64,000 bases of DNA from Desulfosporosinus sp. Its GTDB lineage: Bacteria; Bacillota; Desulfitobacteriia; Desulfitobacteriales; Desulfitobacteriaceae. Where the stretch lies: positions 1 to 64,000 of the forward strand of contig DOPM01000003.1 of the NCBI GenBank assembly GCA_003513495.1, written 5' to 3'. The translations under genes were made by a program, and so were the position numbers. Below, piece after piece: positions 24,594-32,976 of the stretch. The notes beneath the pieces were generated by a model, which saw nothing but the letters and a program-made list of their open reading frames with translations, did no database searches and was not told where the DNA came from. The number at the start of each line of letters is the position of its first letter. Position 1 is the first letter of the stretch.

Positions 24594-25346
24594 TTAGGCT
24601 TGCTTCAACAGTCTTTGGACCATGGCCGTATGCGCTAGTTCCTCCAAGTGATCATCAAGTTCCCTTAGACTATTGTCTAATCCACGCCTTTTGGCAGCTA
24701 ATTCTAAGAGCAAATCAGCAAAGTGGGGATTCTTGGGAAGAAGCGGTCCGTGCAAATACGTACCGAAAACGTTCAGGTAACGTACCCCTTCTCCGCTATC
24801 CTCACCGTTGTTTCCATGACCAAATAGGACGTTACCCAGAGGGCTAGCTTTTTCGCCCAAATGAGTTTTGCCTGAGTGATTCTCAAACCCAACCAATGTC
24901 TTGAATTTGCAGGGCTTATCGCCTAGTATTTTCTCACTTAGATCCACAACCACATTTCCAATCAAACGCCTTTCTCCTGCAATGGTCCATACATCTAAAA
25001 TACCTAATCCATCTATTCTTTCGCCATTCGACATTTGATAGTATTTCCCCAACATTTGGTAACCACCACAAATACATAGTACTACGAGCCCATTCTCAAT
25101 AGCCCTTCTAAGTTCTTTTTCCCGACGCATAAGATCTTGAACCAGTAAACCTTGTTCACGGTCAGAACCTCCGCCAATAAATAAAATATCCATTCCCATA
25201 AAGTTCAAGTCTTCACCCAGGGAGGCTTGCTGAATAACGGGTTCAATTCCCCGCCATCGACAACGAGCCGCTAGGGCTATAATGTTACCTCTATCTCCAT
25301 AAAGGTCAAGTAAATCTGGATATAGATGGCAAATAGTCAGTTTCAT
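24594..25346 (-). CDS. gatD: Lipid II isoglutaminyl synthase, glutaminase subunit GatD
   Basis: 250 aa from ATG 25346; longer in-frame starts lie inside murT and are unlikely. CobB/CobQ-like class I glutamine amidotransferase domain with nucleophile Cys93 in LCICGGYQMLG and a His in GTYLHGPLLPKNP. It supplies ammonia to MurT, which amidates D-Glu of lipid II to D-isoglutamine. ATGA overlap with murT. Confidence 0.93.
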   Translation of the reverse strand: MKLTICHLYPDLLDLYGDRGNIIALAARCRWRGIEPVIQQASLGEDLNFMGMDILFIGGGSDREQGLLVQDLMRREKELRRAIENGLVVLCICGGYQMLGKYYQMSNGERIDGLGILDVWTIAGERRLIGNVVVDLSEKILGDKPCKFKTLVGFENHSGKTHLGEKASPLGNVLFGHGNNGEDSGEGVRYLNVFGTYLHGPLLPKNPHFADLLLELAAKRRGLDNSLRELDDHLEELAHTAMVQRLLKQA

Positions 25347-26746
25347 GCCCTCGCCTCCTCCCCACGATCCTTCGTCCCCATATTTGTTGACCCTGCACTC
25401 TTTTGATTTTCTAGGATCTCTCGCAGTGGGAAGAGCAAAGTATACGTCGGTAATACAAACCAAGTCTCCCCTTCAACCTTATCAGACTTCAAACGATCAA
25501 GAGCTCCCGCCAAACTGTGTTCTATAACAAGTTTCTGTATAGATACTCCCGCATATTTGAGCCTTAGAGCTATATCTTCTGCTCGCAGACCTGTACACAC
25601 CACTTTCTGTATACGTGCCTCATGTATGCCTAATCGTTCAAAATTCACATCCCAGAGCCAGGAAATGTCCCGACCATCAGCAGCTAGATCATTGATTCCG
25701 ATAATAATTCCTAGGGGTTTATCAACACCAATCATTGTCTGAATAACTTGATCAAACCCTGTCGGGTTTTTAACGAGGGTTAAGGTGATTTCCCCTTGCG
25801 GCAAACGGAAACGTTCCATCCGCCCTGCTTGGGGTATAAACATACGTAGTCCTTTTTCGATAACTCGATCATTCAACCCTAGCTCTCGAGCCGCTGTAAG
25901 AGCCGCCAAGGCATTGTATAGATTATAGTATCCTTGCAAAGCTATGGTAAAGAGAACCCCATCCACCTGAAACAGGAGCAACTCTTCATTCGTATGAACA
26001 TCATTTGCCAGTATTTTAGGCTCCGGACGATGAAATCCGCACCCGGAGCACTTGAATATTCCTAATTGCCCGTAATGAAACAGTGAGTAATCTAGAACTG
26101 TACCGCATTCAGGACAAAATCTCGCTTCCCGTGTTTCCTGACTCTCACATCGGCTATCCGGAGTCCGCTCCACTCCATAATAAATTGTACTAATATGGTT
26201 TGTCCCAAATTGTGCAACTAAAGGGTCATCCCCGTTTAATACCAGAACAGTTTCTTTAGGCAGAGACCCTTTAACCATACGAACAGTTGTATCTAATTCT
26301 CCATAACGATCGAGTTGATCACGAAAAAAGTTAGTAACAATTGCTAAACTGGGAGCTACCTGTTCACAAAACTTAGGAACTGTCGCTTCATCCACTTCTA
26401 GCAAAGCTAACCTAGCTCGTGATAAGCCATTCCAGCCTGTATTCTGAATCAAGGCTCCTGTAATTCCAGTTACCAAATTCGCCCCGGCCTGATTAAAAGC
26501 AAAGTTTTTTCCAGATTGACGTAAAATATTTGCTAGTAAATTTGCGGTTGTTGTTTTCCCATTGGTCCCAGTAACCATAATAATTCCTTCATTATAGGCC
26601 ACACTCAAGTGGTGCATGATCAAGGGATCAATCCAATTCGCGATCTTTCCCGGTAAGGTTGTCCCCTTCTTCCCGGTCACTAACAACCCCATAGTTATTA
26701 TCTTACCCGCCCATAAGGCCAGCCAAAAACGCCATGTTCGCTTCAT
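25343..26746 (-). CDS. murT: Lipid II isoglutaminyl synthase, Mur-ligase subunit MurT
   Basis: 467 aa from ATG 26746, with AAGGAG seven bases upstream. Mur-ligase central domain with P-loop VTGTNGKTTTANLLA, an inserted four-Cys zinc ribbon (FCPECGTVLDY, FKCSGCGFH) typical of MurT, and a C-terminal DUF1727 domain. With GatD it amidates the second stem-peptide residue, which is needed for efficient cross-linking. The pair lies between mazEF and alr. Confidence 0.95.
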   Translation of the reverse strand: MKRTWRFWLALWAGKIITMGLLVTGKKGTTLPGKIANWIDPLIMHHLSVAYNEGIIMVTGTNGKTTTANLLANILRQSGKNFAFNQAGANLVTGITGALIQNTGWNGLSRARLALLEVDEATVPKFCEQVAPSLAIVTNFFRDQLDRYGELDTTVRMVKGSLPKETVLVLNGDDPLVAQFGTNHISTIYYGVERTPDSRCESQETREARFCPECGTVLDYSLFHYGQLGIFKCSGCGFHRPEPKILANDVHTNEELLLFQVDGVLFTIALQGYYNLYNALAALTAARELGLNDRVIEKGLRMFIPQAGRMERFRLPQGEITLTLVKNPTGFDQVIQTMIGVDKPLGIIIGINDLAADGRDISWLWDVNFERLGIHEARIQKVVCTGLRAEDIALRLKYAGVSIQKLVIEHSLAGALDRLKSDKVEGETWFVLPTYTLLFPLREILENQKSAGSTNMGTKDRGEEARA

Positions 26747-26837
26747 GTTTACTCCTTCAAATCCTTGTCTTATCCATTGTAGCATTCTTATATGTATTAT
26801 CAACCAAAAATCGTATAAAACAAACCTATCTTTACAA

Positions 26838-26935
26838 AATGTCATCCTGAGCGATAGCGCTTAAGTTGCTTTCCTAGCAATTCTTCACGAGCTGCCGTAC
26901 CACGATAAACGAAGCACACTGGCATAGTGGTCTAA
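26838..26935. repeat. Dispersed repeat, copy B (truncated)
   Basis: AATGTCATCCTGAGC (26838-26852) and a block starting ATAGCGCTTAAGTTGC (26854-26880) recur at 42985-42999 and 43047-43073. Similarity continues weakly to about 26935 (GGCATAGTGGTCT against GGCATGGGGGTCT). Compared with the other copy, about 47 internal bases including the right arm are missing. It lies in the murT promoter region. Confidence 0.6.
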
Positions 26936-26978
26936 TAATACCATTGTACCATGAAGCTAAAATAGGATTTTTTATTTC

Positions 26979-27012
26979 GAAAGACCCCCTCCAGATTCTG
27001 AAGGGGGTCTTT
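26979..27012 (-). terminator. Terminator downstream of the acpS-alr operon
   Basis: AAAGACCCCCT and AGGGGGTCTTT pair over 11 bp around an 11-nt loop. An A/T-rich stretch follows on the minus strand after four bases. Confidence 0.75.
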
Positions 27013-27043
27013 GTTAATATGCAGTTTCTAATTTCTGGATTGT

Positions 27044-27301
27044 TTAAAACGCCTTGAACCCATTAATGCTTTTGTTAACAACTAAATCCAGTATTGGCCC
27101 AACCACAAAACTTAAGAAAAGTCTAAACCCCTCCGCTAAGACAAGCGTTACACCTATACGAAGTAGTAAACGCCCCCAACGGGACGTGGAACGATGTAGG
27201 ATACCCTCATAATCAAGGGCTCCGGCAGCACCCCATCCGAGCACTAGGCACAGTATAAAGAAACCATAACTTATCCAAGTGGTTAAATCAAACATGGCCA
27301 T
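27044..27301 (-). CDS. Small membrane protein, two helices
   Basis: 85 aa with two predicted membrane helices (about 8-28 and 46-72) and a positively charged loop (HRSTSRWGRLLLR) between them. It resembles the DUF1146/YwzB type in size and layout, but I am not sure of this. It is the last gene of the acpS-nnr-alr run, 42 bp after alr. Confidence 0.6.
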   Translation of the reverse strand: MAMFDLTTWISYGFFILCLVLGWGAAGALDYEGILHRSTSRWGRLLLRIGVTLVLAEGFRLFLSFVVGPILDLVVNKSINGFKAF

Positions 27302-27343
27302 GGCTCACCCTCCTTGTCACAATTTATGTGACAATATAGGGTT

Positions 27344-28465
27344 TTATGCTTCGTTTGAATCAATATAAACACGAGGAACTCTCTTGGAAATTCCACAAAC
27401 CACTTCATAGCTAATGGTTCCCATCCAGTCAGCCATTTCACTAGCTGTTAACAGTTCATCTCCATCCTTCCCCAAAATAGTCACAATGTCCCCCACGTTT
27501 ACTCCAGGAATCTTAGTCACTTCCAGCATCGTCTGGTCCATACAGACCCGGCCAATGATCGTCGAACGTCTCCCATGGATCAACATTTCCCCATGATTAG
27601 AAAGAACTCTGCGTAACCCATCAGCATAACCAACTGGGACAGTCGCAACTTGTGTTGGATAGGCCGCTTGAAATGTACGCCCATAACTCACAGTTTCTCC
27701 TGTACCGATGGTTTTTACATGTGACACTTTCGCTTTCCAGGACATGACAGGTTTCAAACCAACATTTCCGCCAATCTGGGATGATGGAGTTAGTCCGTAA
27801 AGACTAATGCCCAGACGAACGAGCTCAAAATGGGATTCCGGAAATTGGATAATCGCCGCACTGTTAGCAGCATGACGAATCGGTATAATCAACCCAGCCT
27901 TTTGAAGCTCATCATAAATACCTTGAAAACATTTTAGCTGCCCTCGGGCAAAGGATAGATCTCTCTGATCAGAGGTAGCGAAGTGTGTAAAAATACCTTC
28001 TATAAATATATTGGGTAATTTAGCTATTTCCAAAATAGCAGGAATATCTGCTTTCCTAAATCCAATTCGTCCCATGCCCGTATCTACTTTTATATGTAAT
28101 CTAGCCGTTCTTTTTTGTCTCACAGCCGCCTCGGAAAGCGCTTTTGCCTGAGTTAATCTAAAAACCGTTGGTATTATTCCTTCTTTAATCAAACGATCCG
28201 AATCTTCCACTTCCGTAGCCCCAATGACCATGACCGTTACTTCTGGAAAAACTTCTTTTATTTCTAGGGCTTCTTGTAACAGGGCAACGCCAAAACGCTG
28301 TGCGCCACAGGCAATGAGCGTTTTAACCACTGGAATCGCTCCATGTCCATAGGCATCAGCCTTAACGATAGGCATTATTTCACTTTGGGTATACGTCTGG
28401 AGCTTAAAATAATTTTCTCTAAGTGTTTGCAAATTTACTTCAGCCCAAACCGATCTCCTCCCCAT
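27344..28465 (-). CDS. alr: Alanine racemase
   Basis: 373 aa, fold-type III PLP enzyme interconverting L- and D-alanine for peptidoglycan. The PLP lysine is Lys35 in MPIVKADAYGHGA. The second catalytic base (Tyr in ETVSYGRTF) and the GRVCMDQTML motif are present. It follows nnr by 4 bp in an acpS-nnr-alr operon, the usual Firmicute order. Confidence 0.95.
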   Translation of the reverse strand: MGRRSVWAEVNLQTLRENYFKLQTYTQSEIMPIVKADAYGHGAIPVVKTLIACGAQRFGVALLQEALEIKEVFPEVTVMVIGATEVEDSDRLIKEGIIPTVFRLTQAKALSEAAVRQKRTARLHIKVDTGMGRIGFRKADIPAILEIAKLPNIFIEGIFTHFATSDQRDLSFARGQLKCFQGIYDELQKAGLIIPIRHAANSAAIIQFPESHFELVRLGISLYGLTPSSQIGGNVGLKPVMSWKAKVSHVKTIGTGETVSYGRTFQAAYPTQVATVPVGYADGLRRVLSNHGEMLIHGRRSTIIGRVCMDQTMLEVTKIPGVNVGDIVTILGKDGDELLTASEMADWMGTISYEVVCGISKRVPRVYIDSNEA

Positions 28466-28469
28466 AGCC

Positions 28470-30068
28470 CTATCCCCTCTTTCCCTCTAAGCCCTTAACC
28501 TCCAAAAAACGACGAACCTTTGGCAAGTGATCCGCTACTTCTGAGGCTGTAAAACCAGACCAACCAAACTCTACTGCTAATTCATCCGCAGCTTTTCCGT
28601 GTAAATATACCCCTAAACACGCTGCTTCAAGGGGGGGCACTCCTTGGGCCAACCATGCAAGAATACTCCCAGTGAGAACATCCCCCGTCCCCCCAGTGCC
28701 AAGTCCAGGATTTCCTGTTGGGTTGAAAAAGGCACGACCGTCTGGAGAAGCAATAATCGTTACGGAACCCTTTAGAACAATGACCGCTTCCCACTCAACT
28801 GCTTTTGCTACGGCAATGTCCAACCGATTGCCTTCAATATCCTCGATGCTGCATTGGCAGAGTCGAGCCATTTCACCCGGATGGGGAGTAAGAATCAATG
28901 GTCCACGACCATTTCTTAAACTTAACACACCTGGTTTTAACCCTATTAAATTCAGAGCATCTGCATCTAAGACCACTGGGCAGCTAAGATTCCTCAATAT
29001 TTCTTCTAGCACTTGAATAAATTGTGAATTCTGGGATAAGCCCGGACCTATAGCAATGGCTTGAGCCTTCTCGGATTGCTTTAAAATTACCGGCCAAGCT
29101 TCTTCATTTAGACAATCCTCTCCAGGCGCAGACCAAACCGTTGCCTCTGTGACACTTGAATCCACTTCGTTTGCAATCCCCTGAGGAGTAACAATTTGTA
29201 AAAGTCCAATACCACTTCGCAAAGCTCCCCGACCAGCCAGTACGGTTGCTCCACTCATACCTTTAGATCCTGCAACAAGAATACCTTTTCCATGAGTTCC
29301 TTTATGCCCTTTAAGTTGGCGAATTGGAATCAGGCCTCGAATATCATCATCCATCAACACAAAGGTTGAGATTCCTTCTTCCATTAAGTAGGATTCCGGA
29401 ATAGAGATAGGATCAACGACGACTCTTCCACAATACTCTGGACCCTCACCGAGAAAAAGACCCCATTTAGGAAGTCCAAAGGTAACGGTCGTTTGGGCAC
29501 AAACCGCAGTTCGATAAACTTTTCCGGTATTAGCCTCAACTCCACTAGGAATATCAATGGATATCACCCAGCCAGGAGTACGGTTGACTTCGTCCACATA
29601 GTCTTCAACTAAACTAGGCAAAGCTCCACGCATTCCGATTCCAAAAAGTGCATCTACAACGATATCGGCCTGCGCTAAAGCTAAACGTGTTAAACGACGT
29701 TGCTTTTCCCCTTCGATGACAAACAGTTTACCAATGGTACCTTGAAAAAGCCTTAAGTTTAAAGCAGCATCCCCTTTTAGTTCCTCTAGTGGAGCAAATA
29801 CTAAGACCGTCACATCCATACCCTGAAGTACTAAATGCCGAGCAACAGCCAACCCATCTCCGCCGTTATTTCCCTTCCCGACTAGGACAACTGCCTTCCT
29901 ACCACTTAGTCCTTCTTTTCCTATTTTAGGGAGACAACGCCGTATTTCTTCGACGACTGCCCAGGCTGCATTTTCCATAAGGAGCAAACTTGGAATACCA
30001 TAATGATGAATGGCTTTTTCTTCAATTTGCCGCATCTGTTCTGCATTGACCACACGCACTTTCTCCAC
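28470..30068 (-). CDS. nnr: Bifunctional NAD(P)H-hydrate epimerase/dehydratase
   Basis: 532 aa, a fusion of an N-terminal YjeF epimerase (about 1-220; VGKGNNGGDGLAVARHL) and a C-terminal ADP-dependent dehydratase of the ribokinase-like fold (about 235-525; AGSKGMSGATVLAGRGALRSG, LTPHPGEMARL, GNPGLGTGGTGDVLTG). It repairs hydrated NADH/NADPH. Sits between acpS and alr. Confidence 0.95.
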   Translation of the reverse strand: MEKVRVVNAEQMRQIEEKAIHHYGIPSLLLMENAAWAVVEEIRRCLPKIGKEGLSGRKAVVLVGKGNNGGDGLAVARHLVLQGMDVTVLVFAPLEELKGDAALNLRLFQGTIGKLFVIEGEKQRRLTRLALAQADIVVDALFGIGMRGALPSLVEDYVDEVNRTPGWVISIDIPSGVEANTGKVYRTAVCAQTTVTFGLPKWGLFLGEGPEYCGRVVVDPISIPESYLMEEGISTFVLMDDDIRGLIPIRQLKGHKGTHGKGILVAGSKGMSGATVLAGRGALRSGIGLLQIVTPQGIANEVDSSVTEATVWSAPGEDCLNEEAWPVILKQSEKAQAIAIGPGLSQNSQFIQVLEEILRNLSCPVVLDADALNLIGLKPGVLSLRNGRGPLILTPHPGEMARLCQCSIEDIEGNRLDIAVAKAVEWEAVIVLKGSVTIIASPDGRAFFNPTGNPGLGTGGTGDVLTGSILAWLAQGVPPLEAACLGVYLHGKAADELAVEFGWSGFTASEVADHLPKVRRFLEVKGLEGKRG

Positions 30069-30082
30069 CTCAGTTCAATAGT

Positions 30083-30439
30083 TTAAGACAGAATTGCAAA
30101 CGCCATGGCCTGGGTTCGATTGTGGGATAAACTTACTCGGACTAGGGATCCACCCCTAGCACGAACCCGATCCATAGCAATCGAGCTGAGATAAACTAAC
30201 GGCTCTCCGCTAAGATCACTCAAAATTTCTATATCGTGCCAGGATACCCCACGTAAACCTGCCCCCAATGTTTTCAGAATCGCTTCTTTACCGGCGAAAC
30301 GGGCTGCATAACTTTGAATACTTTTTCCGGCCAAAGCCTCTAGCTCTCGCGCAGTGAAAAGACGCTCAGATAGTCTAGGTTGGCGTCTAAAGGCCTGTTC
30401 CACTCGTTGTATCTCAATAATATCAATCCCTGGATACAT
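30083..30439 (-). CDS. acpS: Holo-[acyl-carrier-protein] synthase
   Basis: 118 aa. It attaches 4'-phosphopantetheine to ACP. The GIDIIEIQRVEQA start and the RFAGKEAILKTLGAG motif carry the Mg-binding Asp and Glu. C-terminal VSLSHNRTQAMAFAI is typical. It lies 5 bp after the BusR-like gene, so the regulator and acpS are probably cotranscribed. Confidence 0.95.
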   Translation of the reverse strand: MYPGIDIIEIQRVEQAFRRQPRLSERLFTARELEALAGKSIQSYAARFAGKEAILKTLGAGLRGVSWHDIEILSDLSGEPLVYLSSIAMDRVRARGGSLVRVSLSHNRTQAMAFAILS

Positions 30440-30444
30440 TTTGC

Positions 30445-31062
30445 TTACCCCACCAAAAGAATAGACCTTAATTTCTGTTGCCCCTCTGCAGAGCCTGCTA
30501 CTAGTAAGACATCTTCCCCACGAAGGACAAGACTAGCGTCTGGTGAAAACTGTTCTAACCCATCTCTTACCACTGCAACAATCGTTGCCCCAGTACGCTC
30601 TCGAACCTTTAATTCCCGCAACGTTTTGCCAATAGCGGGAGAGGTCTTCCCTATTTCAATTTCGCCGACATCCAGCCAACGAGACATTAACCTATCAGTG
30701 TAACCTAGGAACTTGTTAAGATGACTTTCAATCTTTAGATCCGTTTCGCGCCTTTGATCCATAAGCTTTTTAAGATCTTCAACAAAGACTTGAATTTCTC
30801 CTTTTTGATCAAAGGACTTAACAAACTTTTCTGCCATGGCTTTTGACGTTACAGTTATACCTATGCCTTGGCTTACCATAACCACACCGACATTTTGCAA
30901 AACTGCAATAGCCCGGCGAATAGTTTCTGGAGATACGTTATACCGCCCCGCTAACGTCGAACGACCATGAATTTTAACCCCCTCATGATATTCTCCCATC
31001 ATGATGGCGTGAGCTATATCAAGAGCAATTTCCTGATACCGAGCCTTTTCCAACCAATCCAA
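30445..31062 (-). CDS. BusR-like regulator: GntR HTH fused to an RCK_C (TrkA-C) domain
   Basis: About 205 aa. N-terminal winged helix of GntR type (IHGRSTLAGRYNVSPETIRRAIAVLQNVGVV, about 30-65), a helical linker (80-125), and a C-terminal RCK_C domain (about 130-205; EIEIGKTSPAIGKTLRELKVRERTGATIVAVVRDG). This is the layout of BusR, a c-di-AMP-binding repressor of osmolyte uptake in lactic acid bacteria. The gene is divergent from a c-di-AMP-riboswitch-controlled aminomutase gene, which supports that assignment. I did not find a convincing operator palindrome between them. The start is a TTG at 31062 or 31053; AAGGGG better fits the latter. Confidence 0.75.
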   Translation of the reverse strand: MDWLEKARYQEIALDIAHAIMMGEYHEGVKIHGRSTLAGRYNVSPETIRRAIAVLQNVGVVMVSQGIGITVTSKAMAEKFVKSFDQKGEIQVFVEDLKKLMDQRRETDLKIESHLNKFLGYTDRLMSRWLDVGEIEIGKTSPAIGKTLRELKVRERTGATIVAVVRDGLEQFSPDASLVLRGEDVLLVAGSAEGQQKLRSILLVG

Positions 31063-31127
31063 CCCCTTATCTATATCGAGAATTCCATACTATTATAACA
31101 TAGCCAAATCTAAGTGACATCATGCTC

Positions 31128-31156
31128 TTGACAGGTAACAACTCTTATGTTAGTAT
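31128..31156 (+). promoter_or_regulatory. Promoter of the riboswitch-eam transcript
   Basis: TTGACA (31128-31133), a 17-bp spacer and TAGTAT (31151-31156). Transcription would begin near 31163, just ahead of the riboswitch aptamer. Confidence 0.65.
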
Positions 31157-31184
31157 AAGGTTGTTAGTAAAAATAAAATCCTTA

Positions 31185-31295
31185 TGCTAGCTGAATTTCC
31201 AAAAGGAAAACGGGGGAACCACTTTTAGGGGTGAATCGCCAGATGGCGAAGAGCAGTTTCAGCTCTAACCCGACAGCTAACCTCGTAAGCGTTGA
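31185..31295 (+). promoter_or_regulatory. c-di-AMP riboswitch (ydaO/yuaA class)
   Basis: Conserved blocks are in order: CGGGGGAACC (31215-31224), AGGGGTGAATCGCC (31231-31244), CCCGACAGCTAACCTCGTAAGC (31269-31290, split as CCCGACAG and CTAACCTCGTAAGC). It matches the aptamer at 4862-4980. It precedes a terminator and the glutamate 2,3-aminomutase gene, so c-di-AMP is expected to reduce aminomutase expression. Confidence 0.93.
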
Positions 31296-31327
31296 AACAC
31301 GGAAGCGTGATGTTTTACGTTTTTCTT

Positions 31328-31359
31328 TGGGAACCGACACTTTAGATTGGTTCTTTTTT
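31328..31359 (+). terminator. Intrinsic terminator in the riboswitch leader (expression platform)
   Basis: GAACCGA (31331-31337) and TTGGTTC (31347-31353) pair around a 9-nt loop and are followed by TTTTTT. A second possible stem lies just upstream (AAACACG with CGTG..TTT, then GTTTTTCTTT, about 31294-31327). Either could be the OFF-state terminator controlled by the aptamer. Confidence 0.65.
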
Positions 31360-31452
31360 GTTTTCAAAAACTACTTGACCACTCCTACTAACTACAAAAA
31401 AGCAAGCATAATGGAGCAAATTTACTTTGGAAACAATTAAGGAGGGATATAT

Positions 31453-32703
31453 ATGGCTGTCGAACTTCAAGAACGTTCGAATACCTTTCGACAATTCGCA
31501 CTAAAGCGAGCAGTTGAGCTTAAACAAATGGTTACACCTTATATAAATAATTCCAGAACCATTCCAACCGGGCTATCCCTTTCGAAAGTCTACGAATCCC
31601 GTCGTGCAAATATACTAAGCTACTTTGGTGCAACACTTGAAGACTGGGAAAATTGGCACTGGCAAATGACCAATAGAATTACAGACCCCGATGCCTTGAT
31701 TGCTCTGCTTCCTGGCTTAACCTCAGATCAATGTGAAGAAATTGAACGTGTTGGTAAAACATTTCGTTGGGCCGTATCCCCTTATTATTTAAGTTTGATG
31801 AGTGATACGGATTCCTTGGATCCAATACGACTGCAAGGATTGCCTACTATAGCTGAACTTGACGAAGACTTTGGAGAAGAAGACCCTATGGGAGAAGGTA
31901 TCACGTCTCCTGCTCCTGGCATTACAAGGCGATACCCTGACCGCTTAATCATCAACGTCACTAATATGTGTGCTATGTACTGCCGACACTGCCAGCGCAG
32001 GCGTAATATCGGAGAAACCGATACCCATACACCACGAACTCAGCTTAAGGCTGCACTCGATTATATTCGAGCAAACCCTGAGATTCGAGACGTCTTAGTA
32101 ACCGGAGGAGATGCCTTACTGCTGAGTGATCTAACCTTAGATTGGCTGCTTGGAGAACTCCACGCTATTCCTCACGTTGAAATCAAACGGCTTGGGACAA
32201 GGGCCCCCGTAACTCTGCCAATGCGCATTACGGATGAATTATGCTCAATACTTGCAAAATATCCGCCGCTCTATATTAATACACAATTCAATCACCCCAA
32301 AGAAGTCACTGAAGACGCCAAAAAAGCGGCTGACAGACTAATTTCAGCCGGAGTGGTTTTAGGGAATCAAGCAGTTTTACTCAAAGGAATAAATCATCAA
32401 CCAGAGGTTATGAAGAAGCTTAATCAGGAGCTCCTTAAAATCAGGGTTCGTCCTTACTATATATTTCATGCTAAAAATGTTAAGGGTACACGTCATTTTG
32501 TTCCTCGCATTCAAGATGGACTTGCCGTAATGGATCAATTGCGAGGGTATACTTCTGGACTTGCTGTGCCAACCTATATTATTAATGCCCCTAAGGGCGG
32601 AGGCAAGACACCCATATTACCCCAATACCTTATGGACCTTAATGAAAACAAAGCAGTTTTGCGTACTTGGGAAGGAAAGCTTGTCCAGTACGAAACACCG
32701 TAA
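31453..32703 (+). CDS. eam: Glutamate 2,3-aminomutase (radical SAM, PLP)
   Basis: 416 aa, lysine 2,3-aminomutase superfamily. The radical SAM cluster is C173xxxC177xxC180 (MCAMYCRHC) and the PLP lysine is Lys385 in PKGGGKTP. The two residues that bind the substrate side chain differ from lysine 2,3-aminomutase: Lys341 (FHAKNVKG) and Asn378 (IINAP) replace the two Asp. This matches the Lys332/Asn369 pair described for Clostridioides difficile glutamate 2,3-aminomutase, with a constant offset of nine. The product is beta-glutamate, a known compatible solute. AAGGAGG at 31439-31445 fits ATG 31453. A c-di-AMP riboswitch precedes it and a 61-aa gene follows. Confidence 0.9.
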   Translation: MAVELQERSNTFRQFALKRAVELKQMVTPYINNSRTIPTGLSLSKVYESRRANILSYFGATLEDWENWHWQMTNRITDPDALIALLPGLTSDQCEEIERVGKTFRWAVSPYYLSLMSDTDSLDPIRLQGLPTIAELDEDFGEEDPMGEGITSPAPGITRRYPDRLIINVTNMCAMYCRHCQRRRNIGETDTHTPRTQLKAALDYIRANPEIRDVLVTGGDALLLSDLTLDWLLGELHAIPHVEIKRLGTRAPVTLPMRITDELCSILAKYPPLYINTQFNHPKEVTEDAKKAADRLISAGVVLGNQAVLLKGINHQPEVMKKLNQELLKIRVRPYYIFHAKNVKGTRHFVPRIQDGLAVMDQLRGYTSGLAVPTYIINAPKGGGKTPILPQYLMDLNENKAVLRTWEGKLVQYETP

Positions 32704-32743
32704 ATCAGGATGATTCAAACGTTATCTAGGAGGAGAGTGCGAT

Positions 32744-32929
32744 ATGAAGGAACGTCTTAATAATGACCAAATTGCACAACGGATTATTCAAACAAATTCA
32801 GATATCAAGCGTTACTTGAATTTAGCACCGGGCTTCAAACCTCTGCCGACCCAACCTAACACTAAAAACGACTATTATAGTATACCCATGTCTCAAACAA
32901 TGTCTCCACGGCCTATCCTTAGGCCATGA
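32744..32929 (+). CDS. Small protein of unknown function cotranscribed with eam
   Basis: 61 aa from ATG 32744, with AGGAGG at 32729-32734. N-terminal half is helical and charged (MKERLNNDQIAQRIIQTNSD); the C-terminal half is proline-rich (PLPTQPNTKNDYY, PRPILRP). There is no membrane segment or known motif. It lies 40 bp after eam and before a strong terminator, so it belongs to the same transcript and c-di-AMP control. Confidence 0.6.
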   Translation: MKERLNNDQIAQRIIQTNSDIKRYLNLAPGFKPLPTQPNTKNDYYSIPMSQTMSPRPILRP

Positions 32930-32949
32930 CTTCTTCTCCTTCTCTATTT

Positions 32950-32976
32950 AGCGATCCTTAGGATCGCTATTTTTTT
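32950..32976 (+). terminator. Terminator of the eam operon
   Basis: AGCGATCC/GGATCGCT perfect 8-bp stem with TTA loop, then ATTTTTTT. It overlaps the end of the convergent mnmL gene. Confidence 0.92.

Noticed and set aside
31453..32703. Lysine 2,3-aminomutase (KamA)
   Set aside because: The two Asp that bind the lysine side chain are replaced by Lys341 and Asn378, the pair known for glutamate 2,3-aminomutase.
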